Source: Coniochaeta sp. PMI_546
Lineage: Eukaryota > Ascomycota > Sordariomycetes > Coniochaetales > Coniochaetaceae
Assembly (NCBI GenBank): GCA_021432605.1
Contig: MU271148.1
Coordinates: 1,433,362 to 1,497,361 of the forward strand
Direction: 5' to 3'
DNA: 64,000 nucleotides
Positions 1-11,478 of this stretch are shown here, one piece after another; positions within the stretch are counted from its first letter, which is position 1, and the number at the start of each line of letters is the position of its first letter. The notes beneath the pieces are model-generated. The model was not told the DNA's origin, ran no database searches, and worked only from the letters and a program-made list of their open reading frames with translations. Made by a program: the position numbers and the translations under genes.

Positions 1-851
1 CCTGTCTCGGTCATATTTCCGTCACAGATATCACCAGTGAAGACGCAAACAAGGTCAGCAGTAAAGTTCAATCCTTGGTATTGAGAAGGTTGATGTACAG
101 TGTGTGTACAAATGCCACGTCGGCTCCTATATGGGCAAAGTAGATAGCTCCAGGCGACACCATCCGTCCCTCGCAAGTAAATCCGGAGATTCTTCCACCA
201 TTTTCTGTTTCCTGTCCACGCAGCATCCGGCACGAGCCCGTCCCTCCCCTCACTATATACACAGGTGTCTGGAGAGAAAGGCCAACACGCTGCTCAGTTG
301 CAGCCGATGAACAGCTTCACGAGGCTAACCGAGGACAATCGCCTGGAAGGTAAGGATAGATATGAAATTGTGACAAACGAGATCCCGCCCACGTCTAACA
401 AATGAAAGTCTTTCTCTCTCTGTCGCTAGAGCTGCACCAGAGCGACCGGTGCCCGCCGAAACAAAACAAATAGTAAAAAAAAAGGCAACTTTCAATCTAT
501 AAGGGGGGTATTTAGGTAGAGACGACAAGAAACACAATGCTTTGTGCATGATTATATGCCCCGCCCGCTCGGGGACGAAATCCAGTTGGGTATTCAAATC
601 GACAACAAGTGTGAGCGGGAAGATATCGAAGAGCAATAGAAAGATTGTACGCGAAAAATAAGATGTGATGCACGGTTGCCGCCGACTTTCGACCGTCCGT
701 AGAACCAGAAATCCCGGGTCAAAAGTGAGCGTCAACCGTGTATGATGGGACGCGAATCCGTAACACCAAAAACGCCGTGTCGATGATGGAATGAAGGGTA
801 AAATGAACTTTTGTTTTGCCAAGTGCCTCTGTGGTTCAGATAACACAAGCT
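1..851. other. Left-edge flank without a recognised gene
   Basis: No convincing coding region. The longest open frame here, on the minus strand, starts from a GTG and resembles nothing. Because the kinase gene on its right is read leftwards, the first few hundred bases left of 852 are probably its 3' untranslated region. Confidence 0.5.
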
Positions 852-3216
852 TTAGAACCTGCTTCCGGCCGCCCAGATGCTCGCTGATGCCGAGGCCGCC
901 CAGTCGCTCTCGTCATAAGGCGGCGTGGGCCACTTATATTCCGTGTTCTTATTCAGGTTCAGAGGTTTGGGAGTGACGGCCTCCTGTGTGTCGCTGAAGA
1001 GGATGGCATGGCCACTCGCGGAGGGTGAAGGCGTCGGATACGGGTTCGAGAAACCGATATTGCTAGCTGTCTGTCTCAGGGGCTTCCCGTTGTGCTCGAG
1101 CCTGTTCATTGCTCGGTGAGTGGATGTGAGCACTTCATCAAGCAACTCGTCCTCCTCGTCTGGGGCGTCATATTGATGGACTCCCTGTGTAGCCTGGGCT
1201 CTCCGTGTACGGCTCGAGATCGGGCCCGTCCCACGTGCCGCAACGATTAGGTTGTCAACTGACCGTGGTTGATGGTGGGGTAGAGAATGATGGCGCTTGA
1301 GGCTTGGAGAACTTGTGACCGCTTGATGTGCAGGAGGTGCGGGTGGCACATCCAAGTTCTGGTGCACGTCGCGAAGTGCCTTATCCAGAGACTCATATGT
1401 GTCTTTGGGAACAGGTGCCGGAATCTGTTGGTCGAGAACCATCGAGGACCGATTGCTGGCCCATGGTCCACATCCTGCCTGCGCTTCGATGTCATCGTAA
1501 GTAGGCGACATTGGCGTCTGATGTCGCCCAGAGAACCTCCTCGCCCTCTTGCGAAGATGCGAAAAGAAGCTCTCCTTTTGGCTGCTTGGTGGCGAGGATA
1601 GACCGCTATTCCCGTTAAGGGCTCGCTCCGCTTGTTGTCGGTGGATCTCAGCGTAGTGGTTGGTGCTCGAGTTCACAGAGAGCTGTCGTCCTATCTTCTT
1701 TGAATTCTTCTCGTCTGTCGGCTGTAGTCTGTGAGCACCGTTGGCGTATGCATCGTTATACGATGAGGTACGGCTGCTTGCTTGAGCAGTCACCGCGTCA
1801 GATAGTGGCGAAATTGGGCGGATCGTGGGTAGAATCGGCATCGGAGCGACGTTTGAAGGGCCGTTGGTCCATGTTGTCCGCTTGTTGGCTGTCGCCCGTG
1901 GTTTGGGAGGCGCCGTTTCTGTAACTGCATGAATCGGTGAGGGTCTTGGCGCAGGCGCTTCCTTTACTGCCGCCGGTGGAAGAACAGAGGCTTCCGCATT
2001 ATCAGACCGCCCGATCAATGACTTCCTGAACCACGACTGCTTGGTTGACGTCGGCGTTGATACCGTGGAGTCTTTGCCACGGCTGAGGTCTGATTGTTTC
2101 CGACCCAGTATCCTTGATGCCGACGATTTCGGTCGCAGGGGATCAACAGCGTCTGTGAAGTATTCGTGTGCCAGTGCCTGGGTTGAGGTAGGACGGTTCT
2201 TGGGGTCCCACATCAAACACCAAGTGACAAACTGGCTCAGCGATGCTGGCCATTGTGGATTCTGTAGGATCGTGTCCATCGAGTGAGGGGCCATCTTAGG
2301 AAACGAAAACCCGAGCTTTCCTGCAAGACGGGTCCCTTCCCTCCATTCTCCGCCACCGACGCGTACTCCGCTCTTGCTATACCAGTTGCCCGGGCTACCC
2401 ATGATCTCGCAAACCCTCCAGACTTGGTCGACTTCGTTTCCTCCGGGGAAAAGCGGCTTCAGAGTCGCAACCTCGACAGCCATTGCACCCACCGCCCATA
2501 TATCAACTGGCGCCGAATATTCTCCAGCCCTCAATAACACTTCTGGTGCGCGATACCATCTTGTAGATACGTAGGTAGTGTAAGGCAGTTTCGACTGCGT
2601 CTCTCGCGCAAGGCCGAAGTCTGCAATCTTGACTGTGTAGGACGGCGGTGTCGATGGAGGCGTCATGAGCGCAGAGTACCGCCTGAACGAGTTTGAGTCT
2701 TGGTGTGATGACGTGGAGACGAGGATGTTCTCAGGTTTGATGTCCCGATGGAAAAAGTTGTGGGCGTGTATGTGCTCAAGTCCTTGCATGATTTGGAACA
2801 AGATACTCTTCACACTCGCGTTATCGAGGCACTTGTGATCCCTCGCCTTCATCAGCTGGTATAAGTTCCCTTCCATATATTCCATGGCAATGTGAAGCTT
2901 CTTGGTGAATGGGTCGAGGAAGATATCCAAGGCGGGAACCAGATGGGCGTGGGTCGGTAACGTTCGCAGAAAGACCACTTCCCTCAACTCGAGACATGGC
3001 GAAAATGAGTCGAATGACTTCTTCATGGTTTTGATCGCAATCTAATCGCCGGGTCAGCCTCAGCCAGAGGCCTTTTGCCTCGTATGCGACAGTACTTACC
3101 ACTGTGCCGCGCCGTGCCACGGCAGCTCCAGCGGTCCGGACCCGTGCAAGGACAACGCTGCCGAAACTGCCATCTCCTATCTCCTTCAGCACCTCGAACC
3201 GGTCCTCAAGAGCCAT
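852..3216 (-). CDS. ime2: Ime2/RCK-type serine/threonine protein kinase
   Basis: Protein kinase of the Ime2/RCK (MAK-ICK-like) family, which in fungi controls meiosis, sexual development or light response. Two exons, 3216-3100 and 3041-852, flank a 58-nt intron (donor GTAAGT); 768 aa. Visible kinase motifs: glycine loop GDGSFGSV (about residue 14), AIK lysine directly after the splice junction, HRDIKPEN catalytic loop, DFG, then a TTY activation-loop triplet followed by STRWYRAPE. The TxY is the family hallmark. The kinase domain fills about residues 7-330. The rest is a long Ser/Pro/Arg-rich, probably disordered tail, as in other filamentous-fungal Ime2 proteins. I chose ATG 3216 because the domain begins immediately after it; an in-frame ATG at 3270 would add 18 residues. 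Family confidence is high; the precise biological role is inferred. Confidence 0.9.
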
Positions 3217-4000
3217 GGTGTTTGCTGGGTGGGTTGAGGTACGGTGCGCCATGTCGTGTGCGACCGTCATGTCGAATGGCGTGAAAGACCGGCGTGCTCA
3301 GTCCTTGGAGAACCAAAGCTGTTGCGCATCAGTGTTTGGCTTCCCTCGACTCTCCCGAGCTGAAGCTAACCTGAAACCTAAAGCTCTTGTACAAGAGCTC
3401 AACTCGACTGTCTGTGCATTCAGAATTGGCGGAATCGAGTAGGTGGTCGAAGGGTCGCAAACGAAGTGAATCGCAACGTTTGGTGGAATCAAGTCGTTCC
3501 AAGGGGAATGGGAGGGTCTTGTTGGTGGTAGATGACAGAATGAATCGAAGTAAAATGAAGGAAAGAGATCCAGTATAGTAAGTAACTGCAAAGTGATTGC
3601 GGAGTGGAGGGAGTGGACGACTTGTGCTTGGAGCCGGCCCCCGAAATGATGGTATGATTAAACGGTCAGGATGCGCAGGGGAGGTGAAAGACCCAACCTG
3701 GAAGTCTCGATAGCGGGTCCTTCAACGCTGGTTGTGCAAACTGGTAACGGCCTAGTACGGTTGGCGTAAGATTAAGAAACGAAAGATGGAATCCAGGGGC
3801 ATCCGGTAGCAGCTGCAGCACTCTTGAGAAAGTCGCGTCCAGAACTGCAGTGCCGCCAGAGGGCTATGCCAGGAGTTTGCGGGTGGAGAAGGAGAGAGCG
3901 AGATAGTGAGTGATGAGAGCGTGAGGATGTCAGCACCTGGCTTGCAGAAAGGGACGACCGGGCGTTAGCTGGGGTTCTGCGCCGTAACACCTTTGGAGGG

Positions 4001-4044
4001 TTAAGGTACGGTACCTTAGGTAAGGTACTTGAGGTAAGGTACCT
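4001..4044. repeat. Palindromic GGTACC / TAAGGTA repeat cluster
   Basis: A run of overlapping copies of TAAGGTAC, GGTACCTTA and GAGGTAAGGTACC in about 44 bases, internally self-complementary around GGTACC. A further piece lies near 4299-4320, and a very similar unit is at 5451-5478. Function unknown; it could be a dispersed short repeat or a protein-binding site. Confidence 0.7.
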
Positions 4045-5450
4045 AATGTCAGGGACAATGCGCAGGGCTGGTCGCAAGTGGTCGGTCTCCGTTCCAATCT
4101 CCAGTCAGGTTTCCCGTCTGTCAATGGAAGTCGAGGTGACTCCACGCTGCTCGTTTCAATTATTTCCAGTGTTTCCGGCGCTTCCAGAATAAATCTCTCT
4201 TCTGCTTTGCCGCGCACTTGACCTGGAAGACACCATTTGCTTGGGAACCATATGACTCGAGCGAGAATGCAGCGAACAAGATGAGGTGGTCGATGGAAAG
4301 GTACTTCCATTAGGTACCTATCTTCGACTGGGGACACAGCGCGTTATGCAAACGGTAGCAGGTCCCCGGGTGGATGTGAACCTCAAGGGGGGAATGAGAC
4401 AGACGGGGCCGTCGTTAGCATGAATAAGAAAAGCTGGGGCCGTTTGAGGGTTGATAGGGGACCCAATCTCGCTAGTGATTTCAGGCAAGTGCCCGTCGCA
4501 AAGCTGCAATTTGCTCTCTCATCTGGGTTTGCACTAAGATAACACAGTCATTTGGTACAAAGCCGTGATGTACCTGACCTCCCTTACCGGGCCCGAGCTG
4601 CAAGGGGCAATCACATCAAAAGACGCTGGAAAAAGCAATACGAATTGGCCGACTGCCGGTTTTGCACCGTCTCGACTGCATGTCACCTTTTCTGTCGTTC
4701 TCTCTCTTTTCACTTCACGTCAGCCTTCTCTCCTAAACCTGGAAGGATATCAAATATTGTTGCGTGTGCGATTCTCTGCAATCCGCTCTTTTGTTCGGAG
4801 TTCGGTTGGCATTATCTTACTGGTGGCTGATACGGCAGAACAAAAGGATTTTAACTGCGGATTGCCCGGCTCCGTATCTACTACTTGTCAATGTCCGGAG
4901 TCGTCAGCCATTCGGCATCGTCGAACGCGCGGATGGATGGACGACGCCATATATCAGCGAATAATGGACGCAGCTTACGGCTGAAGATCTACTATGTAGG
5001 TGGCATCGGCCGTTGTCGCAGGACTGCCACCATGCTGCGCCAATAACGAGTATCTGAGGAGTGTTCTTCTGGGCCATTGTTATGATGCACCACAGCGTTG
5101 ACTGGCTGAAGCCAGACACGCCAAAGTCTTCCTTATTCGACGCGAGTGCACAACATCCGGTGGTTTTTCCATTTTTAACCGTCCCCCGCTGTGTTGCGCA
5201 GACCCGACTGCAAAGTGACCTCGAGGGATCTTTGAGCATGTCCCAACCGTTCGCTTCATTATTCTTATTCTCTTGGTCTCTTCATCTCATCGCCAACGTC
5301 CAACATAGGCGACCTGACTTCCACATTGCGTTTTGACAGGGAAAAACGATATGGCGAACGTGATCACCTTTGCAGCATGACCGTTTTCAGTACGTTGCAA
5401 TACGCTGCATTGACCAAACAACCTATGGAACCTTGGATCACAATCTCAGG

Positions 5451-5478
5451 CAAGGTACCTAAGGTAAGGTACCTAGGG
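5451..5478. repeat. Second GGTACC / TAAGGTA repeat
   Basis: CAAGGTACCTAAGGTAAGGTACCTAGG-type sequence: two GGTACC palindromes separated by AAGGTA, the same unit as at 4001-4044. Isolated GGTACC cores with similar flanks also occur at about 8341, 16983, 19501 and 26362. Confidence 0.7.
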
Positions 5479-8400
5479 TGGAGCTGGGCCCTCACTCAAG
5501 ACCAGTTGTTGGTGCTGCTGAGAAAAAGGGGCATACCCGTCGGCATCAGTGGTACCTACCGTAACACGTACCAGCCAGGTCCTGAGCTGGAACGAAGCCT
5601 GAGGCAGCCAGGCGTCATTGCCAGAAAACGCAACTGGCGGGCTTCAAAGTTCAGATGACGCAGGCATGGTCAGGGCGCCGGTGAAAATGTCACTACCGCT
5701 GTACGCTTGGCCGCACGTGTTCATCGATCATCCCATATCCCACGAAGACTAAAAACTACACGTACTTGTACCTTACTCGTGGAAAGTTAGCACTTCACCG
5801 CTATCTTGGGAGTCTTTCGTACACCTCCTCTTACGCCTGTACATGTACACCGTCACTCTTATAACATAGTAAGTGATCACCGTGCAGCTCGATGTGCAGG
5901 AGCCGTTTCCTTTTCCGTCGCCCTTGAACTCCCGTCCATGTCCCTTTTCAGGTGATCCGACGAAGCAACGGCCATCCCATTTACCACTAGCGCCAGGGAC
6001 AGGCCTTCCCGCTAACCGTTTCCGTCCCAAAGGGCGTCCCGGCATCCTCCCCCAAGTCAAGGAAGCTTCCGAGAGTGGGTACCACACGAAACTTGACTCT
6101 TGCAGGGCCTTGTCTGTTCCAAGGCAGATGTGTGTATACTTTGTTTCTTAACAGATATCCTCTTCACTGCCCGGTTCCGTCTCTTCATGCGCTAGTTGGA
6201 GAAGTACTGCCCAGTTTCCCGCAAAAGGGGTGTACCGTTCGGCCCAGCCTTCCGCATTTTCGTGAACGCCTCGCACGCCGGCAGAAATCATTTGGGGAAA
6301 AACACTCGGCTTTGAAGGATTTGTTCGGGGTTTTACCGCTCAATGCTCGCGTCACTGCACGTGGCCAACGCATTGTCCGTCCGGCTACCACAGTGTACAT
6401 CGAAATGACACACGATTTGGTACAGCATTAGGTAACAAATGTGCCACCCTGTTAGTAGCTATGTACATACTTCGAGAGAGTGCTTCCAGAACAGCATTCC
6501 CGCACAAGCGAGACGCGGGATGACTGACTGCCTCGTTAGAAATCTGCGGCCTTACAGCATCGAGCTTAGGGGAACCACTCGAACAGAAGCTCCGTTGCCA
6601 TCGACAAAGCAGCAGTATAATGTGGTAATCCCAGCTTAGAACACCGTCCAAACTTGCACCGATCAGACATTTGGGCTCTCATATATTGGAAACACTTGCC
6701 AGGGACTTTTCGTAGAACAGCCATTTGCTGCCTTTTTCAGTGTTTCTTACATTACTCAGGAGAGGCGACGCTGGGATAATTCAAGGGACCTTAACGACGA
6801 CCCGCAACCCTCATCAACTAGTTTATGCGAGCGGGGTTCCCTAGGATACCTGGTGCTTTCAACGACGAATGACTGCGTCCGAAGGGCCAAAACAGAAACA
6901 ACAATGTTGGCAGCTCGCTCATTGGCCTTCCACAGACTCCCTTTCTAGAAGCCTGTCTGTCCATGCCGACCCTTCCATGTCGACCAACAGCTATATTGTC
7001 TGGCAGTATCCGGTCAAGCATACTATGAAACAACCGTTTCCGGGACCTCCCTCGGAGCCAAGATTTCGGGCGCATCGGAGACGTCTCCGGAGTTGGCCCC
7101 TTCAGAGTTACACAGTGGACCCCCATGGATACGGCGTTCATTCCTTTGATATCAGGATGCTAAGCAGTCCTTGATATCATATGGGTCTAGACTACAATCC
7201 AGGCCAGGTATTTCCTCGGGTGACACTTTGGTTTTCGACAAATCTACCAACCCAGTGGCTGTGCAGGTCAAGTATGATATCTGAGGCAGAATGAGCAAGC
7301 AGATATATGATCAGAGTTTTGCAATCAAGCTGCTGCTAATGACTCTTTGCAATGAAGGCTCTAGTGGGACTTGACTTTGAGCCAACTTTTCTCAAAGACG
7401 CAAAGTTAAGTATGCTCGAAGCCTCTCTTGCTGTTCTATGGGTAGCGCATTCTGTGTCAACGGAGCTCCGGCGAGCAAGGTAGAACAGACAGGTCAGAGT
7501 GGCCGAGTCTACAGCCCGCGAACCAAGATATCCTCTTCCTCGGGAGTTCATAGGTCTCATACTGCTGAACGCTTGTTTTCCTCTGTTGGCTCTAGTCAGT
7601 CGTTAAACCAATCTAAGCCGCGGGGAGCTGCGTCTTGCGGACTTGATGGGCAACTAGATGCGACTTGGTGTATCAAATTCGGTCATCTCACCAGGAATGA
7701 AGTGGGCTTGATTGTTCGTATACCAGACACTCGGGAAGACACATCGATCAAGTGGTCAAGGAGGTGGGAATCTCATGCCAATCGGCAAACAGTTGTTGCC
7801 ACAATCTTATTCTTTTTTTGTTTTATGTTGGTCTTGATTGAGCCTTTCCACCTTCGATCAGTCCTATCCCAACGAAGGGATCGACTCTCTTTACATATGT
7901 TGATCCCACTGTCGTTGTCAGACAGAAACGAGAGTGGTCATTCTGGTGTGTTCTGCCATAAATCGACAACCTCGTTGCTGACCTGTACGCCGCTCTGTGC
8001 TCGAAATCGGGGGCCAGCGACAAAATGAAGCGTAAGGCTCTTGTCAACCTGAGTTACAAGGTAAGTGGCAAACGAATTGGTAAACGGATTGCGGCGGGAT
8101 CTCGAATGCCTGGGGAAGTTAGGTATTTTGATGTCTTCCGCCTTTCTGCTCTCTTTCACCTCGCCAGAGGTACCAGATTATCACGGCAGGAGCAACTCTG
8201 GCTCATCAAGAACATTGTGCTTTCCTCGCAATTCGTCTTCGCTAGTCGTCCTCACCACCCTCAAAAGCTTCAGGGCCTCTTCAAAATCTTTAAATCTCTT
8301 AAATCTTCACTGCTTCACCTCTCTCCTTCCCAACTAGTAGGTACCTCGCCAGAGAGTTTTCGGCTTCGCATTCCCACTTCTTGTCGGAGTCGGGGTTCTA

Positions 8401-8514
8401 CGAGCGCGTCTCTTATCATATCTAACGCAACTTCCGGACTTCTACTAGTTTGGGCCTTGATCAGTCCCACGTCTGTACTAAGCCGAGAAGAGCTTTCCGG
8501 CATCAACCGTGACG

Positions 8515-9658
8515 ATGTCTTTCTTCGATTCCAAGTATATCCCCATCTGATCCTTGGGCTTCAGGTCCGCGTCAGTTTAACATGCTAACAACGCAAAACT
8601 GTTCAGGCGCGACCTGGTTAATCTTCCACCCAAGTGAGCTCAGTCATGATGGCCTCGAAGTACTTCATCTCACAATATCTAGGATCCGATGCGATGTCGG
8701 TAATGAGTGGAAGACACCCGACCACTTCTCTAAGAACAAGCTACGCCAGTTCATCAGCAACAAGCGTCGCACCAACGCCACTGCTGCCAACTCTGGGATT
8801 GCCTGCCGAGTTCACAGCGGCGAGCCCGAGACAATGCTCAAGTGTGACGGTCCCTGCGGCAAGATTTATGGATTAGAGCATTTCAGCCGCAATACTCGCA
8901 TCCGAGGAATTTACGTAGGATTCAGCTTCCCCGTCGTCAGAACGTTGGCAGTTACTGACTGAAAGCAGTGGTGCAATGACTGCACGGACTGGCAGGGCAA
9001 GAATGAGCCTGGCTTCATGCCGTATCCTATCCCTTTCGCCCCGCGAAGCGAAGAGAACAGGAACAAGGATGAAACCGCTCACGAAGCCGTCACTAAAGGA
9101 GAGAACATCCGGAACATGGACCTTGAGGATGATCTTGTGAGTCCTGATCTTGCGTTCAGGGAAGAAGATAGCATTAACTGATTGGCGATAGTCTTCGATT
9201 GCTCCTTCTTGTGCCACAACCGAACGTGAGCATTCGGTCGTCATGTCCGCCGATCACACCGGCTCTCTGGCATCTAGCGCGGCGCCCACAGCTGAGGGCT
9301 CAATCTACTCCGATGATAGCTACCATGGTAGTGCACTCCCCAACGTCGGACCTCGCCAGTTCAATGCTTGGGGTCCGGACGGCGTAATGCACCGCGTCAC
9401 CAAGGCGCCGACCGTCGTCTCCGCGGCCTCGACCTCGGCATCTAGATCCAACGTCACTGCGACCCAGAGCGGATGGGCTAAACCAGTAAGTTACCTCTAG
9501 TAATGTCGAGCGAGCGAGAGAGTTGTGTCTTACAGTCTTTGCAGAGCATGCGCAAGACTCCTGCCGATGCGCCGGACTATATCAAGTTTGGCCGCTGTAA
9601 TCCTACCTTCGACGACGACTATCACAGCGCTGATGGGTTGAGCGATGACGAGATCTGA
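8515..9658 (+). CDS. Stc1-domain zinc-binding protein
   Basis: Six exons: 8515-8534, 8607-8633, 8683-8914, 8969-9136, 9192-9485, 9536-9658; 287 aa, with phases agreeing at every junction. Introns have GTATAT, GTGAGC, GTAGGA, GTGAGT and GTAAGT donors, and a GCTAAC branch site is visible in the first. Residues 15-101 match the fungal Stc1 domain. It has Cys19 in RCDVGNEWK, then HFSKNKL, Cys57, the Cys70/Cys74 pair in KCDGPCGK, HFSRNTR, and a closing WCNDCTDW pair (Cys95, Cys98). In fission yeast Stc1 is a LIM-like adaptor that connects RNAi (Ago1) to the CLRC H3K9 methyltransferase complex. Whether filamentous-fungal members share that role is not known. The tail is Ser/Ala-rich, ending acidic (SDDEI). 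The gene was found only by splicing; its first exons are 20 and 27 nt. Confidence 0.82.
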
Positions 9659-11478
9659 GTCTTGCCACGTCTGTATACGGGCGGACTTCTTGGCATTAGT
9701 GTGGTGAGACTGCAAAAGTCATGCACAAGGAGGCTGACTGCTGCGAAGTGAGGTGCAGACGTCAAGGTCTTCTTGCGTTGAATTCGTATCTGCGCGGCGC
9801 TTTTCTTCACAAGGCTTGCACTTGGTTGCTGACTTACGAGTTCAGCGTCGTAATTGGTCCGTATGATGCGGTTTATACCATGGCTGTTCAATCAACACTC
9901 CGAGACGAGTTGTCATCGTGGCCCTTGGTTTACGATGACCAACACAGCAGATAGACTAAGACCAGAATAACAGTTACATCTTCTCTCTCTTCTGACTGTT
10001 TCTGCATATATGTATAAGCACTGTGATGCATTCATGACCACTGCTGGTCACGACCGTTCAGAGCTACAACTGGGCCGGGCAACCAGAACCAATTCTATTT
10101 CACTGTCTGCCGCACGCATCTGTCGTTTCCAAGGGCAAGCTAATGTATACACACCATATCCTCGTATTGTCGATGACTACAATTGCCTACGGCTACAAGA
10201 GCCAAGGTACCGTTCTGTTTACAGCTCAAGGGGTGCTAGCCGTGTCAACATCTCTACACCTCCAAGGACTGAGTTCCGATCACGAGAAGGAGCCACAGAG
10301 CAGTCAGTCCTATCCGCCAGTATGCCGTTGATTGGACAGGTTACTTGCGTTGATGAAAGCACTATTCCTCTGCCATATTAGCTTGAGCTCAAACGCTTCT
10401 TCGCTAGTCTGAGGTGGCCAAGTCACAGCCATGCTCTCCAACTCATAGATACTCGACAACCCCGTGAACTGCGCGGGCATCGACAGTGTCAACTTTCTTT
10501 GGCAACGTGAGAATTGTAGACAGGGGCTTGTCCCACCGACAAGCGCGTGGTGCCGGCCCGCGCCGTGCCTCGGGAGAGAGGCTAAGCCTAGTCGCGGACG
10601 GCTCTTATCAATAAATATTGGATGTATCTAACGTGCTTCTGTTAGCGTTGAGCGCCATGACTACGATCTGGAACTCAAACTTGAGAATCCACAAATCTCA
10701 TGCTTGCTTGGCGAGACATTACACCTTCCAAAGACGAGACACATAAGTTTGCACGGAGGGGTGGGTTGGTGGTTTTGTCGGAAAATGGTAGCTGTCTTCC
10801 GAAAATAGAAGCAGATGACTGATCCGTGACGATTCATCACCTCAAGGTGAGGGGACACTGCAAGCCTCGCTAGCCATGCATTCTCCCACATGTCGCGCAT
10901 TGCGGTGGCTTGTATGACAAACATAAGCACAGCATGCAGCGACTTGCGATAGCCAAGGAAAAAACAGAGTCAACCCAAGCCGGGCGTCGGATGAAGGCTG
11001 CCTGCCCTAGTCCCAAGGAAATCGAAGGTGAGAGCGGGGGTTCTACATCGGTTTGGTCGGCAATCGCGTCGCAAAGTGGCCAGAGCCTGATGGGAGCGTC
11101 GGTGGCTCGATGCAGCATCACCACACCTCTTTTCTTTTGCCCGGTCGGTGTGCGTATCTGTCTTGTCTATCTATCTACGCCCGAAGCCACATACCTCAGG
11201 TTAAATAGATAGGGCAGGTGTGCGACACTCCGGCTGCCAAAGATGCAATATCGCATCGTGTAAGTGGCTACTACCTCTTGCACATGCACACCCACCTCTC
11301 GCCCAACTTATATAGCCCCATTTGAGTACTCAGGGCTGTGTCTGAGTAGCATTTATGGTCTTTCGCCCATTCCTGCTTCTATTCGAGGAAGTTTACGCTT
11401 TGCTTTTTAGAAGCGGCGCGACTGGCCACCTTTCTGCACAGCCTTGATTGTTCGCACATCCGCACACGTCCGGGCACC
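9659..11478. other. Intergenic, Stc1-domain gene to DUF7514-like gene
   Basis: About 1.8 kb with no convincing gene. Frames at 10010-10381 and 10910-11212 are short, lack family resemblance and look random. It presumably holds the terminator of the Stc1-domain gene and the promoter of the next gene; no specific element recognised. Confidence 0.5.

Larger units (their letters stand above)
3271..8514. other. Long gene-poor region
   Basis: About 5.2 kb with no open frame that resembles a protein. Candidate frames at 4565-4984, 6075-6431 and 7438-8028 have unconvincing composition and no clean splice partners. It contains two GGTACC/TAAGGTA repeat clusters (listed separately). It should hold the divergent promoters of the Ime2-like kinase and the Stc1-domain gene, and could hold non-coding transcripts. 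Base composition is balanced, with no sign of the AT-rich decay typical of RIP. Confidence 0.5.

Noticed and set aside
7438-8028. 196-codon plus-strand frame upstream of the Stc1-domain gene
   Set aside because: Random-looking composition, no splice link to the downstream exons; more likely untranslated or intergenic.
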